From the NCBI GenBank assembly GCA_013619105.1, contig JABXKU010000001.1:90996-154995 (forward strand): 64,000 nucleotides of DNA, given 5' to 3'. Position numbers and translations under genes: made by a program. Under the pieces are notes generated by a model, which saw nothing but the letters and a program-made list of their open reading frames with translations, searched no databases and was not told where the DNA came from. The stretch comes from Desulfuromonadales bacterium. GTDB lineage: Bacteria; Desulfobacterota; Desulfuromonadia; Desulfuromonadales; Syntrophotaleaceae. This document shows, piece after piece, positions 55,313-64,000 of this stretch (within the stretch, counting starts at the first letter, position 1; each line of letters opens with the position of its first letter).

Positions 55313-56361
55313 TGCGGGTCTTGATTGTCAAAATCAGTGCTTTGGGAGACGTCATTCACGCCTTGCCAACGCTAGCCTTGTTGAAAAGTACCGATCCTTC
55401 AATAGAAATCGATTGGTTGGTTGAAGAGGGCTTTGCGCCACTACTCGAAGGGCATTCTTCGCTACGTCGGATTCACCGTCTCGGACTTAAACGCTGGCGG
55501 CGCCAAGGTTGGCTAGCTGCGCTCAAGGGAGTGAAAAAAACTATCGCCGAACTTCGTCGAGAAAATTACGACCTGGTCCTTGATCTACAAGGGAACAGCA
55601 AGAGCGGTCTCTTTACTTTACTTTCTGGCGGTGCCCTCCGTTATGGTTTTGATCGCGATGGGGTGCGTGAATGGCCCAATCTGTTTGCGACTAATCGCAA
55701 GGTGTCTTTAGGCGCTGACAGCCATCATATCAGTGATCGTTCGCTGGCCGTTTCCCGGGCGGCCTTTCCGGGAGACAGAGAAATAGCTCTGGCTGGTCCG
55801 ATGGAGATACAACCCCAAGCTGCCGTCTCAGTAAAGGAACAGTTGGCGGCACACCATATTGATCAGCAGCCACTGCTCGTTTTACAATATGGTACCACCT
55901 GGACAACCAAATTATGGCCCCTCGACTGCTGGCAGGATCTGGTAGTAAAATTATGCGATCAAGAGAATCTGCGGCCCGTGTTGATCTGGGGGAACGAAGC
56001 AGAACTCGAAGCCTGCAAAGAAATTTCTCATGCCAGCAACGGTAGGGCACTGATCTGGCCACGGGGCACCTTGCCGGAATTGGCCGCCTTGCTACAGCGA
56101 GCCGACCTGGTTGTCGGTGGTGATACCGGTCCGATTCATATCGCGGCGGCGGTTGGTACTTCAACCGTTTCTCTGTTTCGGGTCACAGACGCCACCCGCA
56201 ATGGGCCGCGGGGTGATCAGCATATTCGTCTTCAATCGCCGTTGGATTGTGCACCTTGTCTACGCAAGACCTGTTCGCGAGACGAGGAGTGTGGCCACAG
56301 CATTTCTGTGAATCAGGTCCTCACAGCCATTCGTTCACTTCTTCCTGGTGAAAACCTATGA
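55312..56361 (+). CDS. waaC: lipopolysaccharide heptosyltransferase I
   Basis: GT9 enzyme adding the first heptose to Kdo. 349 residues: MRVLIVKISALGDVIHALPTLALLK (typical WaaC start), VEEGFAPLLEGH, DLVLDLQGNSKSGLF, YGTTWTTKLWPLDCWQDLV, and VVGGDTGPIHIAAAVGTSTVSLFRVTDATRNGPRGD. The ATG overlaps the last base of waaF (TGATG) with GGAGAG five bases upstream. Together with waaA and waaF it predicts a Kdo-heptose-heptose inner core. Confidence 0.94.
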   Translation: MRVLIVKISALGDVIHALPTLALLKSTDPSIEIDWLVEEGFAPLLEGHSSLRRIHRLGLKRWRRQGWLAALKGVKKTIAELRRENYDLVLDLQGNSKSGLFTLLSGGALRYGFDRDGVREWPNLFATNRKVSLGADSHHISDRSLAVSRAAFPGDREIALAGPMEIQPQAAVSVKEQLAAHHIDQQPLLVLQYGTTWTTKLWPLDCWQDLVVKLCDQENLRPVLIWGNEAELEACKEISHASNGRALIWPRGTLPELAALLQRADLVVGGDTGPIHIAAAVGTSTVSLFRVTDATRNGPRGDQHIRLQSPLDCAPCLRKTCSRDEECGHSISVNQVLTAIRSLLPGENL

Positions 56362-57197
56362 ATGGTCTGCTTGAACAAAATGGCCTGACCGTAGTTGCTG
56401 ATGTTGCCCCTCTGCTGGCCAAAGCCGGACTAATTACTTTTGACGATTTCATGAACTTCAGTGGCGGTACTCTTATTTGCCGAAAGAGGGGCCGCTCGGT
56501 GGTCAGTTTTGAGATTGGAGAGCGGACGTTCTATCTCAAGCGTAACCGCATTCATAGGGTCGAGTTCTGGAAGACCTTATCCCGTTTCCGCTTGCCTCCG
56601 CGCAGCGCTCGTCAGGAATGGCAGAGTATTTTGGCGGTGCGCGAGGCCGGGATCCCTACTGTGCCTCCCATGGCCATGGGCGAACAGTTGGTCTGCGGGA
56701 TTGAAAGGGCATCGTTCACGTTGACCGAAGCCCTTTACGATGCCGAGCCCTTAGATCAGGTTATTCCGCGGGAGTTCCCCGGAGAGTTAACCTCACTTCA
56801 GCATCGGGAAAAACGAACCCTTATCCGACGCGTGGCGGAAATTGCCCATCAGCTACATAGCAGTGGTATGTACCATCAGGATCTTTATCTTGGGCATTTC
56901 TTATTGGGACGCGAAGATAACCTCTATCTGATCGACCTGCAGCGGGTGGTGTGCTGTAAAAAGGTGCCGCGCCGCTACCGAGTCAAGGACCTGGGACAGC
57001 TGGCCTTTTCGGCACAGGATACAGGAGGACTCACCCGTAGCGACCAGATGAGATTTTTTCTCACCTACTTGGAGTGCCCACACTTGGGGGCAAAAGATAA
57101 GGTGTTGCTGCGCTGTGTGCTGGCTAAGAGTCGCCGGATTGCCCGTCACACGGTCAAATTACTCGAGCGACGTCGGCGCCGGGGGGAGATATCATGA
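56358..57197 (+). CDS. WaaP/InaA-family LPS core heptose kinase
   Basis: Protein-kinase-like enzyme of 279 residues. Candidate ATP lysine K61 in TFYLKRNRI, glutamate E87 in ARQEWQSI, catalytic D175 in GMYHQDLYLGHFLL and metal-binding D193 in LYLIDLQR. The HxDL...HFLL pattern is that of E. coli WaaP, which phosphorylates heptose I, and it follows waaF-waaC with a four-base overlap. A basic tail (RRRRRG) may hold it at the membrane. Confidence 0.86.
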   Translation: MNGLLEQNGLTVVADVAPLLAKAGLITFDDFMNFSGGTLICRKRGRSVVSFEIGERTFYLKRNRIHRVEFWKTLSRFRLPPRSARQEWQSILAVREAGIPTVPPMAMGEQLVCGIERASFTLTEALYDAEPLDQVIPREFPGELTSLQHREKRTLIRRVAEIAHQLHSSGMYHQDLYLGHFLLGREDNLYLIDLQRVVCCKKVPRRYRVKDLGQLAFSAQDTGGLTRSDQMRFFLTYLECPHLGAKDKVLLRCVLAKSRRIARHTVKLLERRRRRGEIS

Positions 57198-58135
57198 TCG
57201 ATCTCTCAGTGGTTATTGTTAACTGGAATACCTGCGATCTGTTACGGGACTGTCTCCGTTCTCTCTTTCAACAAGTTGAGGGGCTCTCCCTCGAGATATT
57301 TGTTGTTGATAACGGCTCCAGTGACGGCAGTGTGGCGCTGGTCAGAGATCAGTTCCCCTCTGTTACTGTTATCGAGAACGGGCGCAACCTCGGTTTCGCT
57401 CGGGCTAACAATGTCGCTCTGCGGCAGGCCTCAGGGCGCTACTGGCTGCTTCTTAACTCCGATACGGTGGTAAAGAAGGGGGCCCTTGAAGGCCTTCAGC
57501 GGACTATGGAGCAGGATTCCAATATCGGCGTGGCCGGACTGCAGTTGCTCAATGAAGACGGTTCGCTGCAAAACTCGGTAAGCAATGCGCCGACCCTTCT
57601 CACAGAGTTGGGAAACAAGCGGTTATTGCGCCTTTTGTGGCCGTCCCGGTATCCGGGAAAAGAACAACACTACCGTAAACCACTTCAGGTGGAGTCGGTT
57701 ATTGGCGCCTGTTTGATGGTGCGTCGCGAGGCAGCCAAAGAGGTTGGGCTGCTCGACGAGGATTACTTTTTTTTCCTTGAGGAGACTGACTGGTGCGTGC
57801 GGATGCGTACGGCAGGGTGGCGGGTAGTACACGACCCCCGCTTTACCATTTATCATTTGCAGGGAAAGAGCGCAGAAAAGGTCAATGTACGGGCCCGTAT
57901 CGAATACTGGCGTTCACGTTATGCCTTTTTCCGCAAACACGGCAGCCAGTTGGTTCTGGGGGTTCTGCGTAGCGGACTGCTGCTGCGGGTCAGCGTTAAT
58001 CTCCTGAGTATGACTCTGGCCAACCTGTTGACCTGCTGTACCCGGCCCCGGTTGCGTAATAAATTTCAGGTTTATGCGGAGATCCTGCGCTGGCACCTGC
58101 GCGGTTGTCCAGCCGACGGTGGGTTGGAAAGATAA
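57194..58135 (+). CDS. family 2 glycosyltransferase (WbbL/rhamnosyltransferase-like)
   Basis: 313 residues. GT-A domain with VVIVNWNTCDLLRDCLRSL, FVVDNGSSDGSVALVRD, NLGFARANNVALRQASGRYWLLLNSDTVV (DXD-like metal site) and the acceptor-side motif FFFLEETDWCVRMRTAGW. A C-terminal hydrophobic part probably binds the membrane. Sugar and linkage unknown; context suggests outer-core LPS assembly. Overlaps the kinase gene by four bases. Confidence 0.85.
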   Translation: MIDLSVVIVNWNTCDLLRDCLRSLFQQVEGLSLEIFVVDNGSSDGSVALVRDQFPSVTVIENGRNLGFARANNVALRQASGRYWLLLNSDTVVKKGALEGLQRTMEQDSNIGVAGLQLLNEDGSLQNSVSNAPTLLTELGNKRLLRLLWPSRYPGKEQHYRKPLQVESVIGACLMVRREAAKEVGLLDEDYFFFLEETDWCVRMRTAGWRVVHDPRFTIYHLQGKSAEKVNVRARIEYWRSRYAFFRKHGSQLVLGVLRSGLLLRVSVNLLSMTLANLLTCCTRPRLRNKFQVYAEILRWHLRGCPADGGLER

Positions 58136-58268
58136 AGGGTTTCGCTGCCTGTTTGTCACTGGTTTTATGTACAGATTTACTCGACGATATATTGTCAGTT
58201 AGTTGTATCGATATCTCGATGTAGACTTTGTCAAACCTATTGCTGTTGTCGCTCAAAAGAGGTAGCCG

Positions 58269-59252
58269 TTGAAGGTCCTTTTTCTCGTACCCAGGATGGA
58301 TAAAGCCAGTACCCGTTATCGGGTGCTGCAATATATGCCTGTCTTGGATCGGGCCGGAATAGAGTATGAAATCGTGGCTCTCTCGGAGAAACCGCGTAAT
58401 CGACTCTTGCTGGCTCGCCAATTGCGGGCAGCCGACACGGTTTTCGTGCAGAAGAAACTCTTCTCCTTTCTGGATCTTTTCTGGGTGCGCAAATTGGCCC
58501 GGCGCCTGGTCTACGACTTCGACGATGCGGTAATGTTCAAGAGCGGCTCGGCCAGCAGTCGTCAGCAGGCACGACAGTGGCGGCGTTTTGCTTCCACGGC
58601 GGGGAAGGCGGACCTGGTCATTGCTGGGAACCGCTATCTGCAACAAGAGGCTCTTGCCGTCAGCCGCGACGTTCGCCTTCTGCCAACGGTTCTCGATATG
58701 AACCGTTACACTGCAAGGGAGGAAAAGAAAGACAAGGACCAATCAGTCGTCCTGGGGTGGATCGGTAGTCGCGGAACGTTGCGATATCTTCAGGATATTG
58801 CTCCCGCTTTGGAGGAGTTAGGGCAGCAGTGGCCCGGTTTGAAGTTAAAGATCGTGGCGAATGATTTTTTTGACCTCCAACATCTTGAAGTGATTAAAAA
58901 GCATTGGAGCAGCGAGGATGAAATTGCCGACCTGCACTCCTTTGACATCGGCTTGATGCCTCTTTCTGACGATATTTGGACTCGCGGAAAGTGCGGTTTC
59001 AAGCTATTGCAATGCATGGCTGTCGGGCTGCCGGTTGTCTGTTCGCCGGTTGGGGTTAATGGAGAAATCGTTACCGAAGGCCGTGAAGGTTTTCATGCAA
59101 CCACCAAGGAAGAGTGGGTGACTAAACTAGGCGCCCTGATTGCCGATGCTGGCCTGCGCAGAGAGATGGGGCGATGTGCCCGACAGCAGGTAGACAAAGT
59201 GTACTCTCTGGCCGCCAATGGCCCGCTTTTTATCGAATATCTGAAACACTGA
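58269..59252 (+). CDS. family 4-type glycosyltransferase
   Basis: 327 residues, GT-B fold. N-terminal MKVLFLVPRMDKASTRYRVLQYMPVL and RLVYDFDDAVMF; C-terminal nucleotide-sugar half VVLGWIGSRGTLRYLQDIAPAL and IGLMPLSDDIWTRGKCGFKLLQCMAVGLPVVCSPVGVN. TTG start with GAGGTAG just upstream. A 133-base gap precedes it, with a small ATCGA/TCGAT palindrome at 58207-58220. Donor and acceptor unknown. Confidence 0.82.
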   Translation: MKVLFLVPRMDKASTRYRVLQYMPVLDRAGIEYEIVALSEKPRNRLLLARQLRAADTVFVQKKLFSFLDLFWVRKLARRLVYDFDDAVMFKSGSASSRQQARQWRRFASTAGKADLVIAGNRYLQQEALAVSRDVRLLPTVLDMNRYTAREEKKDKDQSVVLGWIGSRGTLRYLQDIAPALEELGQQWPGLKLKIVANDFFDLQHLEVIKKHWSSEDEIADLHSFDIGLMPLSDDIWTRGKCGFKLLQCMAVGLPVVCSPVGVNGEIVTEGREGFHATTKEEWVTKLGALIADAGLRREMGRCARQQVDKVYSLAANGPLFIEYLKH

Positions 59253-59272
59253 CAGCCTGAGATATACTTTGA

Positions 59273-60277
59273 ATGAAAATAGCTCTTGTTAATAAAACGT
59301 TTTCCCTGTCCCATGGTGGCGCAGAGCGTTTTTCTGTAAATTTAGCCGCGGCCTTGGTTCGTGGGGGGCATGAAGTGCATGCTTTTGCCCACCAAGCCGA
59401 GGATCTTCCCGACCAAGTTACTCTTCACCGTGTCTCGATTGTCAAAAAGCCAGCTTTCCGGCGTGTACTTTCGCCCTGGCGTTGGCTCAACTATCTGTTC
59501 AATCCGGCTCATTTGGCTAATATTTTTTTGGAAAGCCGCATCTACCGACCTGTCAACTTCCGGCGCATCGTCACTAATTCCAAGCTGTGTAAAAGACATG
59601 CGCAAGAATACTACGGCGTCCCTCCAGAGCGCATCGCCGTCATCTACAACGGCGTGGACCACCAGACGTTCAATCCCCAAGCCGCCACTCGCTATCGCAG
59701 CGAGGTTCGTCAAGAACTCGGCCTTAGCCAAGACGATCCGGTTATTCTTTTTGTTGCAAGCAATTGGAAACGCAAGGGGTTGTCCGTGCTGTTGCGAGCG
59801 CTTGCTATTCTTGGTAGAAGGGGGCGCACTTGTCAGGTTCTTGTTGTAGGGCGCGGAAAGTCTACACCCTTTAGAAAACTGGTGCGCCAATTGGGGTTGG
59901 ATGGGTGTGTACACTTTACGGGGGCTACCACCCAGGTGGAGCGGTATTATGGAGCGGGTGATTTTCTGGTGTTGCCCACCCTGTACGATCCTTTTGCTAA
60001 CGTCTGTCTCGAGGCCATGGCCTGTGGCTTGCCGGTAATCACCACGACTGCCAACGGGGCGGCAGAGATCATCCGACCAGGGGAGAACGGCTTTGTGCAA
60101 CATCAACCGACCGACCCTCAAGAGCTAGCTCTGCTGCTGGAGCCATTACTTGACGTGGAGCGCAGAAAAAGCATGGGCCAAATAGCGCGGGAAACTTCCC
60201 TTGAGTTCACTACTGAAAGGAATTTGGCGGAAACGTTGAAGTTGTGTCAGCAAGTCCTGGAGGAAAAGGCGCAATGA
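59273..60277 (+). CDS. family 4 glycosyltransferase, WaaG-like
   Basis: 334 residues. MKIALVNKTFSLSHGGAERFSVNLAAAL at the N-terminus; IVTNSKLCKRHAQEYYGVPPERIAVIYNGVD and LFVASNWKRKGLSVLLRAL match WaaG-type heptose glucosyltransferases; the EX7E region reads CLEAMACGLPVITTTANGAAEII. It is about 40 residues shorter than WaaG, the loss falling around residues 65-95 in the N-terminal domain, so specificity may differ or the gene may be trimmed. Follows the previous transferase by 20 bases. Confidence 0.83.
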   Translation: MKIALVNKTFSLSHGGAERFSVNLAAALVRGGHEVHAFAHQAEDLPDQVTLHRVSIVKKPAFRRVLSPWRWLNYLFNPAHLANIFLESRIYRPVNFRRIVTNSKLCKRHAQEYYGVPPERIAVIYNGVDHQTFNPQAATRYRSEVRQELGLSQDDPVILFVASNWKRKGLSVLLRALAILGRRGRTCQVLVVGRGKSTPFRKLVRQLGLDGCVHFTGATTQVERYYGAGDFLVLPTLYDPFANVCLEAMACGLPVITTTANGAAEIIRPGENGFVQHQPTDPQELALLLEPLLDVERRKSMGQIARETSLEFTTERNLAETLKLCQQVLEEKAQ

Positions 60278-61794
60278 AGCACGCAAATGTTTCTTCCAGG
60301 GGAGTCGAGTGGCACTTTGTTTCTACTGAGGGGCGTGCTCTGCTGGCTAAATTGGACGGTAAGGATCTTTCGGGTGAGGTTGTCAAGGCTATCCCTAAGC
60401 GACGTGTAGTAAGGACGCCGGGAATTTTTGCCAAAGAAGTCAGGTATCGAGGCTGGGCTGTACTATTAAAAACCCTGGTCGGTGGGACTGCCTGCCGGGA
60501 AGGACGAATGTCTCTGGCCCTCGCCAAAGTAGGTATTGCTGTGCCTGAGGTCCTCGCCTTCGGGGCGGAAAAACAAGGCGGTTTGCTTCGCCGGGATTTG
60601 CTGCTGACTCGAGAGGAGCCCAGAGGTAAAAGTCTGCTTGATGTTATGCTTCAGGATTATCCGGCATGGCCATTCAGGGAAAAGTGTTGTTTGGTTGAAC
60701 AATTTGGAGCTTTCATGAAAGGGCTTCACGTTTCTGGCGTGTCGCATGGCGACCTACATATCGGGAATATTTTGTGGGTACCCGATAGGCAGAAGGGGCA
60801 CCGGTTTGTCCTTCTTGACACCGATCGGGTTACCCTGAAAAACCACCCGCTGTCGAGACGACAAAGAATTGCCAACCTTGCTTTACTTTTGAGCAATATG
60901 TGGACGTTGGTCAGTCGAAACCAGAGGTTTCGGTTTTTTCGGGCTTATGGAAGATGTCTTGACCCGAAAGGCCGTAGGTTCGTTGCGGAATTGGAGGCCA
61001 AGGCCCTTAATCACTCGAACAGAATCTGGCGGAAGAAGGCACAGAGGTGTCTATACAATAATCGTCGGTTTGGTAAAGAGTGCCGAAAGGGTTTTACAAT
61101 ATTGTATAGCAAAAGAGCCGGCATCGAGGAACTTCTCGATGGATTGCTGGCTGACCCTGACCGTTTGCTGGAAGAAGGCCAGATATTCAAAGCAGGCAAT
61201 ACGGTAAGGGCTGCCAGAATTGAGCTGAACGGCAAGAGCTATTTTCTCAAACGCTTCAATTGTAAGGGCTTGGGTTACAGTATTAAAAACGCTTTCCGAC
61301 GCTCTCGGGCGGTTCGATCGTGGCTTGTTTCCTGGGGGTTTCGCCATAGAAGTTTGCCGGTTCCCGAACCCCTTATCTGCCTTGAAGAACGCCGCTTGCG
61401 GCTACTTGGGCGCTCCTATCTTCTATTCGAATTTGTCGAGCAAACAGAATCTCTTGCTAAGGTCTGGCCGCGGCTTGATGTTTGTGTAAGAAAGGGACTT
61501 CTGGTACGGATGGCTCTGATGCTCGGCCGGATGCATTTGTTCGGTGGGCTGCACGGTGACCTCAAGTGGAGCAATATTTTGGTGCGTGGCCAAAAGGGTG
61601 AAGAACTTTATTTGATCGATCTAGATGGTAGTAAAATCGTTGGTCCGGGAAAGCACCGAGCCAAGCGCAAAGATTTGGAGCGTTTTCTGGTGGACCTTAC
61701 AAGAGTTCAGCTGGGAGATAGCGATAGGGCTTTTTTTCTCAAATGTTGGGAGAGATTGAGTTCTAGAGCCGCGATGGTTTGGAAAAAAGCATGA
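60274..61794 (+). CDS. tandem double LPS-kinase-like protein (two InaA/WaaP-type domains)
   Basis: 506 residues holding two complete kinase-like domains in one frame. Domain 1 (about 1-265): candidate lysine K54 in FAKEVRYRGW, catalytic loop SHGDLHIGNILW (H158, D160, N164) and metal motif LLDTDR (D182). Domain 2 (about 270-506): K326 in YFLKRFNCKG, LHGDLKWSNILV (H427, D429, N434) and LIDLDG (D449). Both keep the residues needed for activity. The domains are clearly diverged, so the duplication or fusion is not recent. Probably phosphorylates two sites of the LPS core. Start ATG 60274 overlaps the upstream stop, with GGAGGAAAAGG ahead of it. Confidence 0.83.
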   Translation: MKHANVSSRGVEWHFVSTEGRALLAKLDGKDLSGEVVKAIPKRRVVRTPGIFAKEVRYRGWAVLLKTLVGGTACREGRMSLALAKVGIAVPEVLAFGAEKQGGLLRRDLLLTREEPRGKSLLDVMLQDYPAWPFREKCCLVEQFGAFMKGLHVSGVSHGDLHIGNILWVPDRQKGHRFVLLDTDRVTLKNHPLSRRQRIANLALLLSNMWTLVSRNQRFRFFRAYGRCLDPKGRRFVAELEAKALNHSNRIWRKKAQRCLYNNRRFGKECRKGFTILYSKRAGIEELLDGLLADPDRLLEEGQIFKAGNTVRAARIELNGKSYFLKRFNCKGLGYSIKNAFRRSRAVRSWLVSWGFRHRSLPVPEPLICLEERRLRLLGRSYLLFEFVEQTESLAKVWPRLDVCVRKGLLVRMALMLGRMHLFGGLHGDLKWSNILVRGQKGEELYLIDLDGSKIVGPGKHRAKRKDLERFLVDLTRVQLGDSDRAFFLKCWERLSSRAAMVWKKA

Positions 61795-63389
61795 AGATAT
61801 TTGGCGGTATCAGGGAGTGGTGGCAGGGCGAATTGGGACTGGTATTGCTGTTTCTGGTTTCCCTGTCTCTCAAAGTTACTCACCTTTTATCAGGCGAGAT
61901 TATAAACGTTGATGGGGTTCGGTACATTGATGCGGCCCAGCAATTTGCTCAGGGGAATTTCGTGGAAGGGCTTCGAATTGACTGGATGCCTTTCTACTCT
62001 TTGCTGATAGCGGGCTTTCACTTTCTGGTCCGGGATTGGGTGCTGGCTGGTCAACTGATTTCCCTTTGTGCCACGGTGTTTGCACTAGTTCCGCTTTATC
62101 TCTTAACCAAAGGGCTGTTTGACGAAAAGGTGGCCTTCTGGACTGGTTTGGCTTTCGCTCTATCCCCTGTGCTGAATGACCATGCCGTTGGTTTGCTTCG
62201 CGACCCTATTTTTCTCTTTTTTGTAGCCTGGTCGGTCTATTTTTGTCTGCGTGCGCTGCGAACTGATAAAATTCTTTTTTTTGCACTGGCGTCCCTATCG
62301 TCTACTTTTGCTCTTTGTTGCCGGCTTGAGGCAATTCTCATTTGGGGCGTTTTTCTGTCGGTTCTAGTGGTTCTAGCATTCAAAAACAGGGCAGAGAGAC
62401 GTCATATATTTAAGGGCATGCTTGTGCTGGTTGGTGTTCCTCTGGCTTTAGGGTTGATGTTGGGTAGCGGCATTTTGCTGGCCGTGGGACCAGATCTTGG
62501 TTCTTCGGAAAGGTCGGGTGGACTAACAGGACAATTGAAGGAAGTGGTTAGCGGCAACTCTGTCGCTTACTACAAGCGAAAGGCTAGTAAAGGTGTCCTT
62601 GATAACTATCACAGTCGTTATGAGATGCTTAAGGATATAGAAAGAAAATCGCCTAAACTGAATAGGACTGGCGGGGTGTTTGAAACGACTCGACATTATC
62701 TCCCGGTCATCTACCTGATTAGCGTTATCGAGGCCATGGTCCAAAACTTCTTTCCGCTTTTTGTCTTGCCCCTATTACTTGGCTTTGGACAGCGCATCAA
62801 CTGGCATCGCGGCCTTTGGCTGCTCCTGCTGCTGACCGGTGCCTATTTTCTGATGGCCTACTTTTTTCTTTTCACCCAAGACTTTATCAGCAAGCGTTAT
62901 GTTTTGGCACCAGCCTTGCTTCTTTTGCCCTGGATAGGCCGGGGGTTGGAGAGGATCTGGGACGGGATCGCCAGGTGCCGCTGGCCACGAATTGCGATGA
63001 TTCTTTTCCTGCTGGTTTTCTGCGGCGTTCCCGCCTACAAGTCCCTGGGGGATTTCACTGGACCAGTTAAGGGTGACGTTATCAGGATAGCAGGCCAATG
63101 GTTGGTCATGCAGCCCGATTTGCAGAACGCAATTATCGCTTGTTCCGACCCCAGAGTTCGTTTCTATTCTTCGCCGGAGCAGAAGTATGTCAGGCATATG
63201 GAATCTTTCTCTGTGGCTAGAGATTTTAGGAAGATGGAAAAGGTTGCGTTTGAAAAAAAAGCGGATCTGTTGATTATAGAGATCTCCAAGAAAAAGCGCC
63301 GCCAGATGCCGGAATTCAAGCATTTTTCCTTGATGAAAGAGTTTGCTGGCACTAAAAATGATGTATTGATTTTCAGTAGAAATATGTGA
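61791..63389 (+). CDS. GT39/ArnT-like polytopic membrane glycosyltransferase
   Basis: 532 residues with about ten hydrophobic helices. The first periplasmic loop reads INVDGVRYIDAAQQFAQGNF, an acidic D...Y arrangement typical of GT-C (PMT/ArnT) enzymes that use polyprenyl-phosphate sugars on the periplasmic face. DWMPFYSLLIAGFHFLV and LRDPIFLFFVAWSVYFCLRAL follow, and a soluble C-terminal tail (about 420-532) is present. Likely modifies lipid A, core or O-antigen; substrate unknown. Overlaps the double-kinase gene by four bases. Confidence 0.78.
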   Translation: MKIFGGIREWWQGELGLVLLFLVSLSLKVTHLLSGEIINVDGVRYIDAAQQFAQGNFVEGLRIDWMPFYSLLIAGFHFLVRDWVLAGQLISLCATVFALVPLYLLTKGLFDEKVAFWTGLAFALSPVLNDHAVGLLRDPIFLFFVAWSVYFCLRALRTDKILFFALASLSSTFALCCRLEAILIWGVFLSVLVVLAFKNRAERRHIFKGMLVLVGVPLALGLMLGSGILLAVGPDLGSSERSGGLTGQLKEVVSGNSVAYYKRKASKGVLDNYHSRYEMLKDIERKSPKLNRTGGVFETTRHYLPVIYLISVIEAMVQNFFPLFVLPLLLGFGQRINWHRGLWLLLLLTGAYFLMAYFFLFTQDFISKRYVLAPALLLLPWIGRGLERIWDGIARCRWPRIAMILFLLVFCGVPAYKSLGDFTGPVKGDVIRIAGQWLVMQPDLQNAIIACSDPRVRFYSSPEQKYVRHMESFSVARDFRKMEKVAFEKKADLLIIEISKKKRRQMPEFKHFSLMKEFAGTKNDVLIFSRNM

Positions 63390-63502
63390 CCCTTGATGAT
63401 TCTGGGTATTGATCGGTTTTGGGGGCGTGCGGCTGTCATGGAAGTTGGACCGATTTATTGAAGTTCCTGAAGGGGCGAACAGACTTATAGGGAGAAAAGT
63501 TG

Positions 63503-64000
63503 ATGCAGAATATTTTGGTTACAGGTGGCTGCGGATTTATCGGCGCGAACTTCATTCGTCTTGCTCTCGCGAGCCTCGATAACTTCCGTCTGGTCAATCT
63601 GGATAAACTGACTTACGCGGGAAACCCTCAGAACCTTGCTGATATTGCTGACGATCCTCGCTATCAATTTGTGCAGGGGGATATTTGCGATGCCTCGTTG
63701 ATCGAGCAACTCTTTGTCGATGAACAGATTGACACCGTGGTCCATTTTGCCGCCGAATCCCACGTGGACCGCAGCATTACGGGCCCGGCAGCCTTCATCG
63801 AGACTAACATCCTTGGTACTTTTGTGCTGCTGGAAGCCGCCCGTAAAGCTTGGAGAGGCGAGCAAGAATCAACGGTCACCGACAACCGTTTTTTACATGT
63901 CAGCACCGATGAGGTCTACGGGTCGCTTGGAGCAACAGGGTACTTTACCGAAAGCACGTCTTATGATCCACGGTCCCCGTATTCCGCCAGCAAGGCTTCG
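63503..64000 (+). CDS. rfbB: dTDP-glucose 4,6-dehydratase, 3'-truncated by the window edge
   Basis: First 166 codons of the enzyme that converts dTDP-glucose to dTDP-4-keto-6-deoxyglucose, the precursor of rhamnose and related sugars. NAD-binding NILVTGGCGFIGANFIR, VNLDKLTYAGNPQNL, GDICD, VVHFAAESHVDRSI, and catalytic STDEVYG and YSASKAS (Tyr/Lys pair). These wordings identify RfbB among the short-chain epimerase/dehydratases. ATG 63503 with GGGAG upstream. The 113-base gap before it shows no clear promoter or terminator. The frame runs off the right edge. Confidence 0.95.
   Translation, partial: MQNILVTGGCGFIGANFIRLALASLDNFRLVNLDKLTYAGNPQNLADIADDPRYQFVQGDICDASLIEQLFVDEQIDTVVHFAAESHVDRSITGPAAFIETNILGTFVLLEAARKAWRGEQESTVTDNRFLHVSTDEVYGSLGATGYFTESTSYDPRSPYSASKAS

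Noticed and set aside
57996-58742. Long minus-strand frame (248 codons) opposite glycosyltransferase genes
   Set aside because: Antisense shadow of two clear genes; spans their boundary and matches nothing. The same holds for long antisense frames at 2288-2974, 10072-10812 and 59342-60121.

Overview
The window reads as chromosomal core sequence from a Gram-negative bacterium. The gene content fits the Desulfuromonadia (the Geobacter / Desulfuromonas / Pelobacter lineage of the former Deltaproteobacteria). That placement is inferred from the gene set: a SahR-type ArsR-methyltransferase regulator next to ahcY, a mannose-type PTS joined to rpoN/ptsN/rapZ, a DtxR-FeoA fusion behind feoB, and Kdo/Lpt/Lpx genes. 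No rRNA or tRNA gene was found to test it. Almost every gene is on the + strand; the exceptions are an AEC-type permease and a TonB-dependent receptor.

Layout. 1-5.4 kb: 3' part of pyruvate carboxylase, the AEC permease, and a TlpA-like thioredoxin with a CcdA-like partner. 5.4-8.9 kb: an iron unit, fur - feoB - small Cys-rich protein - DtxR/FeoA fusion, with a Fur-box palindrome at its promoter and a very long terminator hairpin. 9.1-16.4 kb: hybrid histidine kinase, membrane-anchored LVIVD beta-propeller protein, TonB-dependent receptor. 16.9-25.1 kb: kdsB-pyrG-kdsA-kdsD-kdsC (CMP-Kdo synthesis with its CTP supplier) running into lptC-lptA-lptB and rpoN. 25.2-32 kb: hpf, ptsN, rapZ, mannose-type EIIA/EIIB/EIIC/EIID, HPr and enzyme I. 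32-38 kb: S-adenosylmethionine cycle (metK, sahR, ahcY) with a family 2 glycosyltransferase and a glycine-zipper lipoprotein. 38.2-48.1 kb: prfB with its programmed frameshift, lysS, lolC-lolD, bamA-skp-lpxD-fabZ-lpxA. 48.1-51.6 kb: lpxB-msbA, bracketed by two inverted copies of a small MITE-like element. 51.6-64 kb: waaA, lpxK, a Trm112-like protein, waaF, waaC, a WaaP-like kinase, three glycosyltransferases, a tandem double kinase, a GT39-type membrane transferase and the start of rfbB.

Together, about 30 kb builds and exports lipopolysaccharide and the outer membrane: Kdo, lipid A, MsbA flipping, the Lpt bridge, BamA, Lol sorting and the heptose core. Regulatory and PTS genes are interleaved with it. 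The most unusual items are the inverted MITE pair with terminal inverted repeats and 6-bp target duplications, the absence of lpxI/lpxH from the lpxA-lpxB gap where one copy sits, the tandem double kinase, the unlisted 58-residue Cys-rich gene of the feo operon, and the absence of hprK from a PTS whose HPr keeps Ser46.
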